Assembly: GCF_023555415.1 (NCBI RefSeq)
Contig: NZ_JAKRYL010000004.1
Span: forward strand, 1-64,000
Length of the DNA stretch: 64,000 nucleotides
Direction of reading: 5' to 3'
Source of the DNA: Halalkalibacter alkaliphilus
GTDB lineage: Bacteria; Bacillota; Bacilli; Bacillales; Bacillaceae_D
In this document: positions 28,527 to 38,302 of the stretch, in pieces
Layout of the letters: each line of letters starts with the position of its first letter
Position numbering within the stretch: the stretch's first letter is position 1
Notes under the pieces: generated by a model
What the model was told of the DNA's origin: nothing
The model's database searches: none
Seen by the model: the letters and a program-made list of their open reading frames with translations, nothing else
Translations under genes and position numbers: made by a program

Positions 28527-29521
28527 TGAATATATCCATCGATGCTATGGGAGGAGATCACTCGCCCAAAGCTCAAGTTGAAGCTGCTCAAAATGCGATT
28601 AAGTCGTTTCCTGAACTAAACATTACGTTAGTAGGGAATGAAGAAGAAATAAAAAAACATATAACAAATGACAAGCGAATCACCATTTTACATACAACGG
28701 AAAAAATTGAAGATACAGATCAGCCCACGACGGCCGTTCGCAGAAAGAAAGATTCTTCGATGGTTTTATCCGTGAGGGAAGTAAAAGAAGGTCGTGCCGA
28801 TGCTTGTATTTCTGCAGGAAATACAGGAGCGTTAATGACAGCAGGCTTGCTGCATGTTGGTCGTATTAAAGGAATTGATCGACCTGCATTGTCTCCTATG
28901 CTGCCAACATTAGATGGAAAAGGTTTCTTATTGTTAGACGTAGGTGCAAACATGGATGCAAAGCCGGAACATCTTCAACAATATGCAATTATTGGCAAGA
29001 CCTACATGGAAATGGTACGTAATGTGAACAATCCTCGTGTAGGTTTATTAAATGTCGGTACCGAAGACGGGAAGGGAAACGAACTTACAAAAGCAGCTTT
29101 TCCTCTTCTAAAATCAAGTGACATAAATTTTATTGGGAACGTTGAGGCACGCGATTTATTGTCGGGTGTAGCGGATGTTGTCGTTTGCGACGGTTTCTCG
29201 GGGAACCTTGTTCTAAAATCGGTTGAAGGAACTGCAGGAACTTTGTTTTCTTTGTTGAAGAAAGAGTTAACGAGTTCATTTGTTAACAAGCTTGCAGCAG
29301 GTGTTTTAAAGTCTAGCCTTAGAGGGATAAAGAGTCAATTAAGTTATTCAGAATATGGTGGAGCTGGATTGTACGGTCTTAGGGCACCTGTCATTAAAGC
29401 TCACGGTTCATCTGACGCTACAGCTGTCTTTCATGCTATTAGGCAAGCTAAAGAGATGGTGGAGCATCAAGTCGTTACAATTATTAAAAATGAAGTAGCC
29501 AAAGTCGAAGAGAAAGTATAG
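28526..29521 (+). CDS. plsX: Phosphate acyltransferase PlsX
   Basis: A 331-residue enzyme converting acyl-ACP to acyl-phosphate for PlsY. Starts [25 protein letters not shown] and [11 protein letters not shown] are family signatures, and ICDGFSGN-like [13 protein letters not shown] is present. It overlaps fapR and is followed by fabD within 15 bases. In the same window FakA/DegV would feed acyl-phosphate at the same point in the pathway. Confidence 0.96.
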   Translation: MNISIDAMGGDHSPKAQVEAAQNAIKSFPELNITLVGNEEEIKKHITNDKRITILHTTEKIEDTDQPTTAVRRKKDSSMVLSVREVKEGRADACISAGNTGALMTAGLLHVGRIKGIDRPALSPMLPTLDGKGFLLLDVGANMDAKPEHLQQYAIIGKTYMEMVRNVNNPRVGLLNVGTEDGKGNELTKAAFPLLKSSDINFIGNVEARDLLSGVADVVVCDGFSGNLVLKSVEGTAGTLFSLLKKELTSSFVNKLAAGVLKSSLRGIKSQLSYSEYGGAGLYGLRAPVIKAHGSSDATAVFHAIRQAKEMVEHQVVTIIKNEVAKVEEKV

Positions 29522-29535
29522 AGGAGGGATGACCT

Positions 29536-30486
29536 GTGCCAAAAATAGCTTTTTTATTTCCAGGACAAGGGTCTCAAGCTGTTGGAATGGGGCAAGAATT
29601 AATTAATGAGGAACAAGTAAGTCAAGCGATATTTGAACGTGCGGATCAAAAATTAGGATACTCACTATCTGAGATTATGCTTAATGGGCCTGAAGAAACG
29701 CTAAAACGTACGGAGAACACGCAGCCAGCATTAGTAACAATGAGTACAGCGGTACTAGAACTCTTACATAAAGAAAACATTAAGCCTGATTTTGTAGCTG
29801 GGCATAGTTTAGGTGAATATAGTGCATTGGTTGCAGCTGGTGCGATGTCATTTGAAGATGCTGTATTTGCTGTAAGGAATCGTGGTTTATTTATGGAGGA
29901 AGCTGTTCCTTTCGGAGAAGGAGCTATGGCTGCCGTTCTTGGATTAGAAAGTAGCGTTCTTGGTGAAGTCTGCTCTAGTGTAAACGTTGAAACATCAGAA
30001 ACTGCTGAACTTGCAAACTTAAACTGTCCAGGTCAAATTGTCATTTCCGGATCAGCAAAAGGAGTAGAGCTTGCTTCAGAAAAAGCAAAAGAAGCTGGAG
30101 CAAAAAGAGTGATTCCACTTCAAGTTAGTGGACCGTTTCATTCGAGTTTAATGAAGCCGGCAGCAGAGAAATTACAAACGATTCTTGGACAACTGGTAGT
30201 TACAGACGCTTCCGTTCCTGTTATTGCTAATGTATCAGCAAAAGGAGTGCAAGATGCGTCGCAAATAAGAGAAAATTTAATTGAACAAGTGTATTCACCA
30301 GTCCTTTGGGAAGATACAATTCGGACGCTTCTTGCAGAAGGAGTAGATTTGTTTGTAGAAGTGGGATCAGGTAACGTCTTATCAGGTCTTGTCCGCAAAG
30401 TGGAAAGAAGAGCCAAGGTGGTTGCTGTGAGTAACCGAGAAGGCGTGTTAAAAGTGAAAGAAATGTTAGAAGGGGTGACAGAATGA
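29536..30486 (+). CDS. fabD: Malonyl-CoA:ACP transacylase FabD
   Basis: A 316-residue acyltransferase transferring malonyl groups from CoA to ACP. It starts at GTG 29536 after gaggaggg. [10 protein letters not shown] and the catalytic GHSLGEYSA with Ser91 are seen; a His in GPFHSSLM completes the dyad. The end overlaps the fabG start region. Confidence 0.96.
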   Translation: MPKIAFLFPGQGSQAVGMGQELINEEQVSQAIFERADQKLGYSLSEIMLNGPEETLKRTENTQPALVTMSTAVLELLHKENIKPDFVAGHSLGEYSALVAAGAMSFEDAVFAVRNRGLFMEEAVPFGEGAMAAVLGLESSVLGEVCSSVNVETSETAELANLNCPGQIVISGSAKGVELASEKAKEAGAKRVIPLQVSGPFHSSLMKPAAEKLQTILGQLVVTDASVPVIANVSAKGVQDASQIRENLIEQVYSPVLWEDTIRTLLAEGVDLFVEVGSGNVLSGLVRKVERRAKVVAVSNREGVLKVKEMLEGVTE

Positions 30487-31226
30487 TGTTACAAGGGAAA
30501 ACGGCTATCGTTACGGGAGCTTCTCGTGGAATCGGACGAGCGACTGCTATTGAATTAGGTCGCAATGGGGCCAATGTAGTTGTCAATTATGCAGGTAGTC
30601 AGGAACGTGCTGAGCAAGTCGTTGCTGAAATAAAAGCATTTGGAGTAGACGCTCTAGCTGTTCAAGCTGATGTTGCCAATGCTGAACAAGTGCAAGCAAT
30701 GGTGAAAGAAACGATTGATGCATTTGGACGTGTTGATATTCTCGTTAACAATGCAGGGATTACAAAAGATAATTTAATCATGAGAATGAAAGAAGACGAA
30801 TGGGATGCGGTTATTAATACGAACTTAAAAGGCGTCTTTAATTGCGGAAAGGCTGTTACAAGACAAATGATGAAACAGCGCTATGGTCGTATAATTAATG
30901 TAGCATCAGTTGTCGGAGTTCTTGGAAATGCCGGACAAGCCAATTATGTGGCAGCCAAAGCGGGTGTCATTGGTCTGACAAAAACAATGGCAAGAGAACT
31001 TGCAAACCGCAACATTCATGTGAACGCGGTTGCTCCTGGTTTTATTGAAACGGATATGACAGATGAGCTTGGTGAAGACATGAAAGGGCAACTCCTTTCA
31101 CAAATCCCACTCGCAACTTTAGGGAAACCAGAAAACATTGCCAATGTCATTCGTTTCCTAGCAAGCACAGATGCCGACTACATGACAGGCCAAACCCTCC
31201 ATGTAGATGGAGGAATGGTTATGTAA
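30486..31226 (+). CDS. fabG: 3-oxoacyl-ACP reductase FabG
   Basis: A 246-residue SDR-family NADPH reductase. It has TGASRGIG for cofactor binding, NNAGIT, and the catalytic Tyr154/Lys158 pair in NYVAAKAG. It reduces beta-ketoacyl-ACP in each elongation round. Two adjacent ATGs (30483 and 30486) are possible; the second has better spacing from aggggtg. The stop codon is followed at once by an 18-bp hairpin and a dispersed repeat that separate it from acpP. Confidence 0.96.
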   Translation: MLQGKTAIVTGASRGIGRATAIELGRNGANVVVNYAGSQERAEQVVAEIKAFGVDALAVQADVANAEQVQAMVKETIDAFGRVDILVNNAGITKDNLIMRMKEDEWDAVINTNLKGVFNCGKAVTRQMMKQRYGRIINVASVVGVLGNAGQANYVAAKAGVIGLTKTMARELANRNIHVNAVAPGFIETDMTDELGEDMKGQLLSQIPLATLGKPENIANVIRFLASTDADYMTGQTLHVDGGMVM

Positions 31227-31369
31227 GAGTTAATATAAAAAGGGCGAACTTCCCTTTTTATATTAACTCGAAGCGATGAGCGGAGCCGCCGTAATGTTTT
31301 AAGCCTTTTAGGAGCGGGTTTCTCCTAAAAGGCGCACGGCGAGAGAAGCCATCGCAAACATGTTCACAC
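31227..31369. repeat. Dispersed repeat copy 4 with stop-proximal hairpin
   Basis: Hairpin A has perfect 18-bp arms (31227-31244 and 31252-31269, 7-base loop) starting right after the fabG stop. Core B (31273-31369) has outer gcgatg/catcgc, cgccg/cggcg, and inner gccttttaggag/ctcctaaaaggc pairs. Compared with 11860, six adjacent base pairs of hairpin A's centre differ at most positions yet all pair; the outer gagtt and inner aaaaggg are shared. Confidence 0.92.
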
Positions 31370-31454
31370 GGTTATGGGTAAGGATCGTTTTCCCCTTGAA
31401 AAAACTCAAGGCAAGAGTACCCTTCCTATTTTATAACAACTTATAAATTTCAGG

Positions 31455-31483
31455 TTGACAGAAAGGGAGTTCATCGGTAAACT
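31455..31483 (+). promoter_or_regulatory. Sigma-A promoter of acpP
   Basis: Consensus TTGACA (31455-31460), 17-base spacer, TAAACT (31478-31483). It lies downstream of the repeat, giving acpP its own transcript. Confidence 0.8.
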
Positions 31484-31551
31484 TTTCCTAGCCTTCAACA
31501 CTAGCTTAAACATTTAAGTTAGGTTAATTTTTGAGAGGAGGTGAACGAAAC

Positions 31552-31785
31552 ATGGCAGATACATTATCACGTGTTACGAAAATCGTTGTTGATCGTCTAG
31601 GTGTGGAAGAAGCAGAAGTGAAACCAGAAGCTTCTTTTAAGGATGATTTAGGGGCTGATTCATTGGATGTTGTTGAACTAGTTATGGAACTTGAAGATGA
31701 GTTTGATCTAGAAATCTCTGATGAGGAAGCGGAGAAAATTTCAACTGTAGCTGATGTAGTTGATTACATAAACAGCCGTCAGTAA
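31552..31785 (+). CDS. acpP: Acyl carrier protein
   Basis: A 77-residue ACP carrying the phosphopantetheine attachment site in [10 protein letters not shown] at Ser37. The acidic helix II that docks FabD, FabG and PlsX follows. The ATG at 31552 is supported by gaggaggtg and the usual MADTL start; an in-frame start 21 bases upstream is not needed. Strong promoter upstream and a terminator-like hairpin downstream suggest high independent expression, with read-through to rnc. Confidence 0.97.
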   Translation: MADTLSRVTKIVVDRLGVEEAEVKPEASFKDDLGADSLDVVELVMELEDEFDLEISDEEAEKISTVADVVDYINSRQ

Positions 31786-31791
31786 GAAGGG

Positions 31792-31828
31792 AGTCCCATA
31801 TGCTTTTGCCATGTGGGACTTGCTTTTC
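31792..31828 (+). terminator. Hairpin between acpP and rnc
   Basis: agtcccatatg (31792-31802) pairs with catgtgggact (31810-31820), one G-U pair, followed by tgcttttc. The modest T run suggests partial termination. Confidence 0.65.
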
Positions 31829-31902
31829 AATTTATTACATGGCCAATGAATTGTCTCATACAGTCAAGCGTTGGTTGCTAATTAATGATGTTGGAGGTAG
31901 CT

Positions 31903-32700
31903 ATGCCACAATCTTCGAAATATCACCGAAAGTCGAAGTCCCATTATTCAAATGATCGAAGACGGGGAAATCGAAAGATGATTCTTACTGAAGAACAGAA
32001 AAAAAAGTTTGATGATTTAATGCAACGAACTGAGTTGACTTTTGAAAACAAAAAGCTACTTATTCAAGCTTTCACCCATTCATCCTATGTGAATGAGCAC
32101 CGAATCTATTCTTTTCAAGATAACGAGCGATTGGAATTTCTTGGAGACGCCGTCCTTGAACTTTCTGTCTCGCAGTTTTTATTTAAGAAATTCAAGACGA
32201 TGAGTGAAGGGGATATGACAAAGTTACGTGCATCGATTGTGTGCGAACCTTCCCTTGCACAATTTGCTCAAGAATTACACTTTGGCGAGATCGTCTTGCT
32301 TGGCAAGGGAGAAGAAATGACAGGTGGACGCGCTAGACCTGCTTTATTAGCAGATGTCTTTGAAGCGTTTATAGGTGCTCTTTATCTTGATCAAGGATTG
32401 GATTCAGTTTTCAAATTTTTGAATGATACGATGTATCCAAAAATTAATGATGGTGCTTTTTCTCATATGATGGATTTCAAAAGTCAGCTTCAAGAGTTCA
32501 TTCAACGAGATAACCTGGGACAAATACAATACATCATCGTACAGGAACGAGGGCCTGCACATAATCGAGAGTTTGTCTCAGAAGTGCAATTGAATGAATC
32601 AGCTCTTGGGATTGGAACAGGACGTTCAAAGAAAGAAGCGGAGCAACATGCTGCTCAACAAGCTTTAATGAAGTTAAGCGAGCAAGAGAAGCTAAAATAA
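31903..32700 (+). CDS. rnc: Ribonuclease III
   Basis: A 265-residue double-strand-specific endoribonuclease that processes rRNA precursors and scRNA. The endonuclease domain has the signature [13 protein letters not shown], and [13 protein letters not shown] contains the second acidic cluster. A C-terminal dsRNA-binding domain (about 185-260; [13 protein letters not shown]) follows. A basic N-terminal extension of about 30 residues is typical of Bacillus. ATG 31903 follows ggaggt by four bases; ATG 31885 is less likely. Confidence 0.96.
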   Translation: MPQSSKYHRKSKSHYSNDRRRGNRKMILTEEQKKKFDDLMQRTELTFENKKLLIQAFTHSSYVNEHRIYSFQDNERLEFLGDAVLELSVSQFLFKKFKTMSEGDMTKLRASIVCEPSLAQFAQELHFGEIVLLGKGEEMTGGRARPALLADVFEAFIGALYLDQGLDSVFKFLNDTMYPKINDGAFSHMMDFKSQLQEFIQRDNLGQIQYIIVQERGPAHNREFVSEVQLNESALGIGTGRSKKEAEQHAAQQALMKLSEQEKLK

Positions 32701-32742
32701 AAAAATGTCCTCTCATGAACATAATCGAGAGGACATTTTTTT
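32701..32742. terminator. Terminator between rnc and the convergent yfkK-like gene
   Basis: aaaaatgtcctctc (32701-32714) pairs with gagaggacattttt (32727-32740), followed by T's. A-rich on one side and T-rich on the other, it can serve both strands. Confidence 0.9.
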
Positions 32743-32780
32743 GTAGATAGAAACCTCTACTATAAAATGAATAGCGCAAT

Positions 32781-33002
32781 TTATTTACGGAGCTTTCCTA
32801 ATTCAGTGACAATTGCATCGAGCTCACTAACAGAGAAGGAAGATTTTTTTTGAATCATTTCATAAATATCGCGAAGCTCTTCGTACTGTTCGGTATCAAA
32901 GCTTTTGGAATTTAAGGCAGCTGCATTTACGATTTGTAACTTGTTTTTAATTTCCTCAATCATAAATTCAATATTATCGCGTGTGTTTGCATCTAAATTC
33001 AT
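32781..33002 (-). CDS. UPF0435 / DUF1128 family protein (YfkK-like)
   Basis: A 73-residue acidic helical protein. The IEFMIEEIKNKLQIVN opening and the C-terminal SELDAIVTELGKLRK match B. subtilis YfkK (UPF0435) as I recall it. Function is unknown. A gggtga ribosome site lies 7 bases upstream. It interrupts the usual rnc-smc adjacency on the opposite strand, which is a different location from B. subtilis yfkK. Confidence 0.85.
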   Translation of the reverse strand: MNLDANTRDNIEFMIEEIKNKLQIVNAAALNSKSFDTEQYEELRDIYEMIQKKSSFSVSELDAIVTELGKLRK

Positions 33003-33137
33003 TTACTTATTTCACCCCTATGATGGTTTATGTATGTATCGTATCATAGACTTACCTGTTTGTCCTGTCCATCTGTAATAAAGGATCAGGCTGTGGTAAA
33101 ATAGGTTAGTTGTTAATTAAAGTAAGGGGGAAGGAAT

Positions 33138-36100
33138 ATGTTCCTCAAGCGACTTGAAGTCGTTGGGTTCAAATCTTTTGCTGAACAAATCAATATTGAT
33201 TTTGTACCAGGGGTTACAGCAGTGGTTGGACCAAATGGAAGTGGGAAAAGTAACATATCAGATAGCATCAGATGGGTGCTAGGTGAACAATCTGCGAAAT
33301 CATTACGAGGGTCAAAAATGGAAGATATTATTTTTGCCGGTAGTGATAGTAGGAAGCCATTAAACTACGCAGAAGTTAGTCTTATTTTGGATAATGAAGA
33401 TCAGCATCTTTCAATAGATTATAGCGAAGTTAGTGTGACAAGGAGAGTTTTTCGTTCAGGTGAAAGTGAATACTTGATTAATAAGCAAACTTGCCGCCTC
33501 AAAGATATCGTTGATTTATTTCTTGATTCAGGTTTAGGGAGAGAGGCTTACTCGATTATTGGTCAAGGAAAAGTTGAAGAGATTTTAAGCAATAAAGCTG
33601 AAGATCGTCGTGTGATTTTCGAAGAAGCAGCAGGTGTATTAAAATACAAAACAAGAAAAGTGAAAGCTGAAAAGCGATTGCACGAAACACAGGAAAATCT
33701 ATACCGTGTAGAAGATATTTTGCATGAATTAGAAGGTCAAGTAGAGCCATTAGAAATTCAAGCTTCGATTGCTAAGGATTATTTACATAAACGCGATGAG
33801 TTAAAAGAAGTGGATATTGCTTTATTAGTACATGAAATAGATGAATTGCATGAAACTTGGACGTCTGAGAAAGAAAAGCTCCAGAATCTGTTACTAACAT
33901 ATGAGGAGCGTCAAAAAAATCTTGAAGAGATGGAGCAATTACGAATTTCATTGCGTGAGAAAACGAGTCGGTTATCATCTCAATTTACAAAGTTGCAAGA
34001 GGAATTACTCTATGCAAGTGAAGAGCTTGAGAAGAGTGAAGGGAAACGAGAAGTGTTAAAAGAACGGAAAAAGAATGCTTCTCAAAACAAAGAGCAGCTC
34101 AAACGTTCGATCAATGATAAAACATCACAGTTAGAAAAGATTCTTGTTGAGTGGCAAAGTGAACAGGTTGCTCTTAAGGATGCACGACAGAAGTTATCTG
34201 CATTAAAAGAGGCGGTTGAAAAAAAACAACAAGTTGTCGAACGCTCGGTTACGGATGTAGAAGAAGAAATTGATCAACTAAAGGCAGATTATATTGAGGT
34301 TTTGAATGAACAGGCGAGCATTCGTAATGAAAGACGTTATTTAGAAGAACAATTACAAAAGCAAGAGGCAAGGCAGGATCGGCTATTAGTAGAAAATGAA
34401 GATTTACTCTCAACGCGAGAGGAACTTCTGACAAAGCTTGAATCGGCTAAGCAAGAAGCTGCTTTGGGAGAACGTGCCCTTGAAAAAATAGGTGAGGAAT
34501 ATCGAAATTTGCTAAGGACCTATGAACAAGAGAAAGGGCGATATCAGAAGAAAGAAACACAATTATATGAAACGTATCAAATGGCACAGAAAATTCAATC
34601 TCGAGCCGATGTGTTGGAAGAAATGCAAGCTGATTTTTCTGGTTTCTTTCATGGTGTCAAAGAAGTATTGAAAGCAAGAGACGGTAAGTTAAAAGGTGTG
34701 GTAGGTGCTGTAGCAGAACTGATCCAAGTTCCAAAGGAGTATGAAACAGCGATTGAAATTGCGTTAGGAGGTGCTTCTCAGCATATCGTAATGGAATCAG
34801 AGGCAGATGCAAGGCTAGCAATCCAATTTTTAAAACAAAATCGAATTGGCCGAGCGACCTTTTTGCCATTACCCGTAATTAAGCCAAAAGCAATCGCTGA
34901 ATTTCAACTAAATCAACTTGAAAAACATTCTGCATTTGTCGGCGTTGCAGCCTCTCTGCTTTCCTATGAAAAGACGTATGAATCAGTTATTTCTAATCTA
35001 CTTGGAAACGTGATTATCGCGAGTACTCTTCAAGGAGCAAATGAATTGGCCAAGCTCTCTGGACACAGGTTACGAATTGTCACCCTTGAAGGTGATGTCG
35101 TTAATCCTGGTGGATCAATGACAGGTGGTTCAGTAAAGCAAAAACAGACGCCGCTACTAGGTCGCAAAAGAGAGCTTGAAGATTTAAAAGAAAAGCTACA
35201 AAAACTTAACAGTGTGACGGTGAAGCTTGAGGATGAAGTAAGAGAATTAAAACAAATGCGTGCTCAAAAAGAGCGAGCTTTAGAAGAGCTTCGAACGAAG
35301 GGTGAAAATGCTAGACATGCTGTTCAAGAAGCTAAGTCAACAGTTCGTGAACTCGAACGAGAGGTGGAACGATCCCAAGATCAATTCTCTCGTTTTGATC
35401 GAGATAAAGCAGGTTATTCAGAGGAGATTATACGTCTGAAAAACCGGTTGTCAGAACTTGAGGAGTCTTCTGAGATGGCTTCGAAACAAGGTGCTGAATT
35501 AGAAAATCAAGTAAAATACCTTGAACAGCAGCAATTAGAACAGCGAAAATCAAGAGAAAATCTCCAAGAAGAATTAATTCAAGAGAAGATTGATTTAGCT
35601 ACGGCTAAAGAAAGGTTTCATTCAGTCGAAGTGCGCTCAAAACAACTGACGTTAACAAAATCCAAGTTAGAAGAAGAACTTAATGAACTTAAGGATCATT
35701 TTGAATTACTTGTTGGTGAAATGTCCGACCGTTCAAATGGAGAAACTAGCCTTGATGCCAGAATTGAAGAAGGTCGTAAACAAAAAGAAAGCTTAACAAA
35801 TGCTATCTCCAAAATGAAGAGTGAGCGTGAGGAAGTAGAATTGGCTTACGCTGACCTTGAGCATACGTTGAAAGTTCAGCAAACAGAACATGTAACTCTC
35901 TCTGACGAATGTCGTAAAATTGAGGTGAAAGTGAACCGAATGGATGTTGAGCTAGATAATCGGTTAACACATCTTCGTGAAGAGTATGAGCTTTCTTTTC
36001 AAGCAGCAAAAGAAAAATATGAGCTTACGATGCCCCCTGAAGAAGCGCGAACAAAAGTGAAGCTAATTAAATTAGCAATCGAAGAACTAGGGACGGTCAA

Positions 36101-36707
36101 TTTAGGTGCTATCGAAGAGTTTGAGCGAGTTCGAGAGAGATTTGAATTTTTAACAGAGCAACAGAAGGACTTACTCACTGCTAAAACTACTTTACATGAT
36201 GTGATTGCAGAAATGGATGCAGAAATGACCAAAAGGTTCCGTGATTCTTATGTTCAAATTCGCGCTCATTTCCAAACTGTTTTTAGGGAATTGTTCGGTG
36301 GAGGACAAGCTGATTTAGTATTAACCGATCCTGATAACCTGTTGGAAACAGGAGTCGAAATTCTTGCAAAACCACCGGGTAAAAAAATGCAAAACTTAGC
36401 CCTCTTATCTGGTGGAGAACGTTCACTTACGGCGATTGGCTTACTTTTTGCTATATTAAAAGTCCGTCCTGTTCCGTTTTGTGTGTTGGATGAGGTGGAG
36501 GCAGCTCTTGATGAGGCAAATGTTAGTCGATTTGCGAATTTCTTAAAAGACTTTAGTGAAGCTACTCAGTTTATTGTGATTACTCATCGGAAAGGAACGA
36601 TGGAAGAAGCAGACGTACTGTATGGCGTTACGATGCAAGAGTCAGGTGTATCACGACTAGTTTCAGTCAGGTTAGAAGAAACCAAAGAATTGTTAACACA
36701 AGAATGA
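33138..36707 (+). CDS. smc: Chromosome condensation ATPase SMC
   Basis: A 1189-residue SMC. The N-terminal head carries Walker A GPNGSGKSN at about 32. Two long coiled coils (about 170-500 and 670-1000) flank the hinge (about 510-660; GVVGAVAELIQVP and GGSMTGGS). The C-terminal head has the ABC signature LSGGERSL and Walker B FCVLDEVEAALDE. SMC with ScpA/ScpB loads at parS and aligns chromosome arms by loop extrusion. The aaggggga ribosome site is good. ftsY follows after 51 bases. Confidence 0.97.
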   Translation: MFLKRLEVVGFKSFAEQINIDFVPGVTAVVGPNGSGKSNISDSIRWVLGEQSAKSLRGSKMEDIIFAGSDSRKPLNYAEVSLILDNEDQHLSIDYSEVSVTRRVFRSGESEYLINKQTCRLKDIVDLFLDSGLGREAYSIIGQGKVEEILSNKAEDRRVIFEEAAGVLKYKTRKVKAEKRLHETQENLYRVEDILHELEGQVEPLEIQASIAKDYLHKRDELKEVDIALLVHEIDELHETWTSEKEKLQNLLLTYEERQKNLEEMEQLRISLREKTSRLSSQFTKLQEELLYASEELEKSEGKREVLKERKKNASQNKEQLKRSINDKTSQLEKILVEWQSEQVALKDARQKLSALKEAVEKKQQVVERSVTDVEEEIDQLKADYIEVLNEQASIRNERRYLEEQLQKQEARQDRLLVENEDLLSTREELLTKLESAKQEAALGERALEKIGEEYRNLLRTYEQEKGRYQKKETQLYETYQMAQKIQSRADVLEEMQADFSGFFHGVKEVLKARDGKLKGVVGAVAELIQVPKEYETAIEIALGGASQHIVMESEADARLAIQFLKQNRIGRATFLPLPVIKPKAIAEFQLNQLEKHSAFVGVAASLLSYEKTYESVISNLLGNVIIASTLQGANELAKLSGHRLRIVTLEGDVVNPGGSMTGGSVKQKQTPLLGRKRELEDLKEKLQKLNSVTVKLEDEVRELKQMRAQKERALEELRTKGENARHAVQEAKSTVRELEREVERSQDQFSRFDRDKAGYSEEIIRLKNRLSELEESSEMASKQGAELENQVKYLEQQQLEQRKSRENLQEELIQEKIDLATAKERFHSVEVRSKQLTLTKSKLEEELNELKDHFELLVGEMSDRSNGETSLDARIEEGRKQKESLTNAISKMKSEREEVELAYADLEHTLKVQQTEHVTLSDECRKIEVKVNRMDVELDNRLTHLREEYELSFQAAKEKYELTMPPEEARTKVKLIKLAIEELGTVNLGAIEEFERVRERFEFLTEQQKDLLTAKTTLHDVIAEMDAEMTKRFRDSYVQIRAHFQTVFRELFGGGQADLVLTDPDNLLETGVEILAKPPGKKMQNLALLSGGERSLTAIGLLFAILKVRPVPFCVLDEVEAALDEANVSRFANFLKDFSEATQFIVITHRKGTMEEADVLYGVTMQESGVSRLVSVRLEETKELLTQE

Positions 36708-36758
36708 GAACTTAGCTTTATTTATAAATACAATAAATATATAAGGTAAGGTGAAAAT

Positions 36759-37751
36759 ATGAGTTTCTTTAAAAAATTAAAAGAGAAAATCACTAGTCAA
36801 ACGACTGAAGTTACGGACAAGTTTAAAGAAGGACTCGAGAAAACTCGTGATTCATTTGTTGGACGCATGAATGAACTTGTTTATAAATATCGTAAAGTCG
36901 ATGAAGACTTTTTTGAGGAATTAGAAGAATTATTAATTAGTTCCGACGTTGGTGTGACGACTGTTATGGAATTAATTGATCAATTAAAAGATGAAGTTCG
37001 CTTACGAAATATTAAAGATACAAAAGAAATTCAGCCGGTCATTTCAGAGAAACTTGCTGAGCTATTAGAAAAAGAGGGCGATGATACAAGTTTAAACATT
37101 CAAGAAAATGGAATGACGGTTATTTTGGTTGTAGGCGTAAATGGAGTAGGGAAAACAACATCAATAGGTAAATTAGCTCATCACCTTAAGCAGGAAGGTA
37201 AATCTGTCATGATGGCAGCAGGTGATACGTTCCGTGCAGGAGCTATTGAACAGCTTGAAGTATGGGGAGAGCGTGTAGGGGTTGATGTTATTAAGCAGCA
37301 AGAGGGATCGGATCCAGCTGCTGTTATGTATGATGCCTTACAAGCCGCGAAATCACGTAACATCGATGTTCTATTATGTGATACAGCTGGGCGCCTTCAG
37401 AATAAAGTGAATTTAATGAATGAATTAGAAAAGGTAAAGCGTGTCATTGAACGCGAGGTCCCAGGAGCACCTCATGAAGTGTTGCTCGTTCTAGATGCAA
37501 CAACAGGACAAAATGCAATGTCACAAGCAAAGACATTCGGTAAAGCTACTAACGTCTCAGGGATTGTTTTGACAAAGCTTGACGGAACAGCTAAGGGGGG
37601 AATTGTCCTGGCGATTCGTCATGAACTAGATATCCCTGTAAAGTTTGTTGGTTTAGGTGAACAGATGGATGATCTTCAAGCGTTTGATGCGGAACAATTT
37701 GTTTATGGATTATTCCGTGAATTAGTCGAAGCAGAAGAAGTAGAAGAATAA
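36759..37751 (+). CDS. ftsY: Signal recognition particle receptor FtsY
   Basis: A 330-residue SRP GTPase. The short N-terminal region is followed by the N domain and G domain: P-loop GVNGVGKTT at about 126, DTAGRLQNK, TKLDGTAKGG and GLGEQMDDL. It docks ribosome-nascent chain-SRP complexes at the membrane. The acidic A domain is short, as in Bacillus. The smc-ftsY linkage is conserved. A hairpin follows, then a new promoter for ylxM-ffh. Confidence 0.97.
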   Translation: MSFFKKLKEKITSQTTEVTDKFKEGLEKTRDSFVGRMNELVYKYRKVDEDFFEELEELLISSDVGVTTVMELIDQLKDEVRLRNIKDTKEIQPVISEKLAELLEKEGDDTSLNIQENGMTVILVVGVNGVGKTTSIGKLAHHLKQEGKSVMMAAGDTFRAGAIEQLEVWGERVGVDVIKQQEGSDPAAVMYDALQAAKSRNIDVLLCDTAGRLQNKVNLMNELEKVKRVIEREVPGAPHEVLLVLDATTGQNAMSQAKTFGKATNVSGIVLTKLDGTAKGGIVLAIRHELDIPVKFVGLGEQMDDLQAFDAEQFVYGLFRELVEAEEVEE

Positions 37752-37767
37752 CCAGTTAGTTATCCAA

Positions 37768-37802
37768 GAGACCGTACAACTATAAGTGCGGTTCTCGTTT
37801 TA
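37768..37802 (+). terminator. Terminator after ftsY
   Basis: gagaccgtac (37768-37777) pairs with gtgcggttctc (37786-37796) with one bulged T, followed by gttttat. Confidence 0.6.
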
Positions 37803-37890
37803 TAACATAAATGTCTATGATTTTTTAAGGGATCTGGGGCTACAGCTGATAGAAGCTTTTGTTATTGAAATGTAATGTTAAGAAAAAAAC

Positions 37891-37919
37891 TTGACACTTA
37901 AACCTAGATGTTGTAACAT
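37891..37919 (+). promoter_or_regulatory. Sigma-A promoter of ylxM-ffh
   Basis: Consensus TTGACA (37891-37896), 17-base spacer, TAACAT (37914-37919), 43 bases before the ylxM GTG. Confidence 0.8.
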
Positions 37920-37961
37920 GATATCTCGTAAAGGGAAATCACTTAACAAGGGGTTGGTTGT

Positions 37962-38291
37962 GTGTTAGATAAGACGTTTAGAATGAATTATCTTTTTGAC
38001 TTCTACCAGTCGTTGCTAACACAGAAACAACGAAAATATATGTCATTGTATTATCTTGATGATTTCTCGTTAGGTGAGATTGCTGAGGAGTTTGAAGTTA
38101 GTCGCCAAGCCGTATATGATAACATTAAGCGTACAGAAGCAATGTTAGAAGATTACGAAAAGAAGTTGATGCTTTTATCGAAATTCGAGAAGCGTACAGA
38201 GCTTTTAACTCAAATGAAATCGGCAGTTGAAGAAAACGCGACTCCTGAAGAGATCATGTCACTGCTTGACTCTCTTGAGAAATTAGACTAG
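37962..38291 (+). CDS. ylxM: YlxM, SRP-associated helix-turn-helix protein
   Basis: A 109-residue sigma-70-region-4-like HTH protein. [20 protein letters not shown] is the HTH, and the N-terminal [15 protein letters not shown] opening matches B. subtilis YlxM. Studies in streptococci suggest it associates with SRP and modulates its GTPase activity, and DNA binding is possible. GTG 37962 is the start; aagggg precedes it. ffh starts 11 bases after the stop, so the pair is co-transcribed. Confidence 0.93.
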   Translation: MLDKTFRMNYLFDFYQSLLTQKQRKYMSLYYLDDFSLGEIAEEFEVSRQAVYDNIKRTEAMLEDYEKKLMLLSKFEKRTELLTQMKSAVEENATPEEIMSLLDSLEKLD

Positions 38292-38302
38292 GAGGCGACA
38301 AC

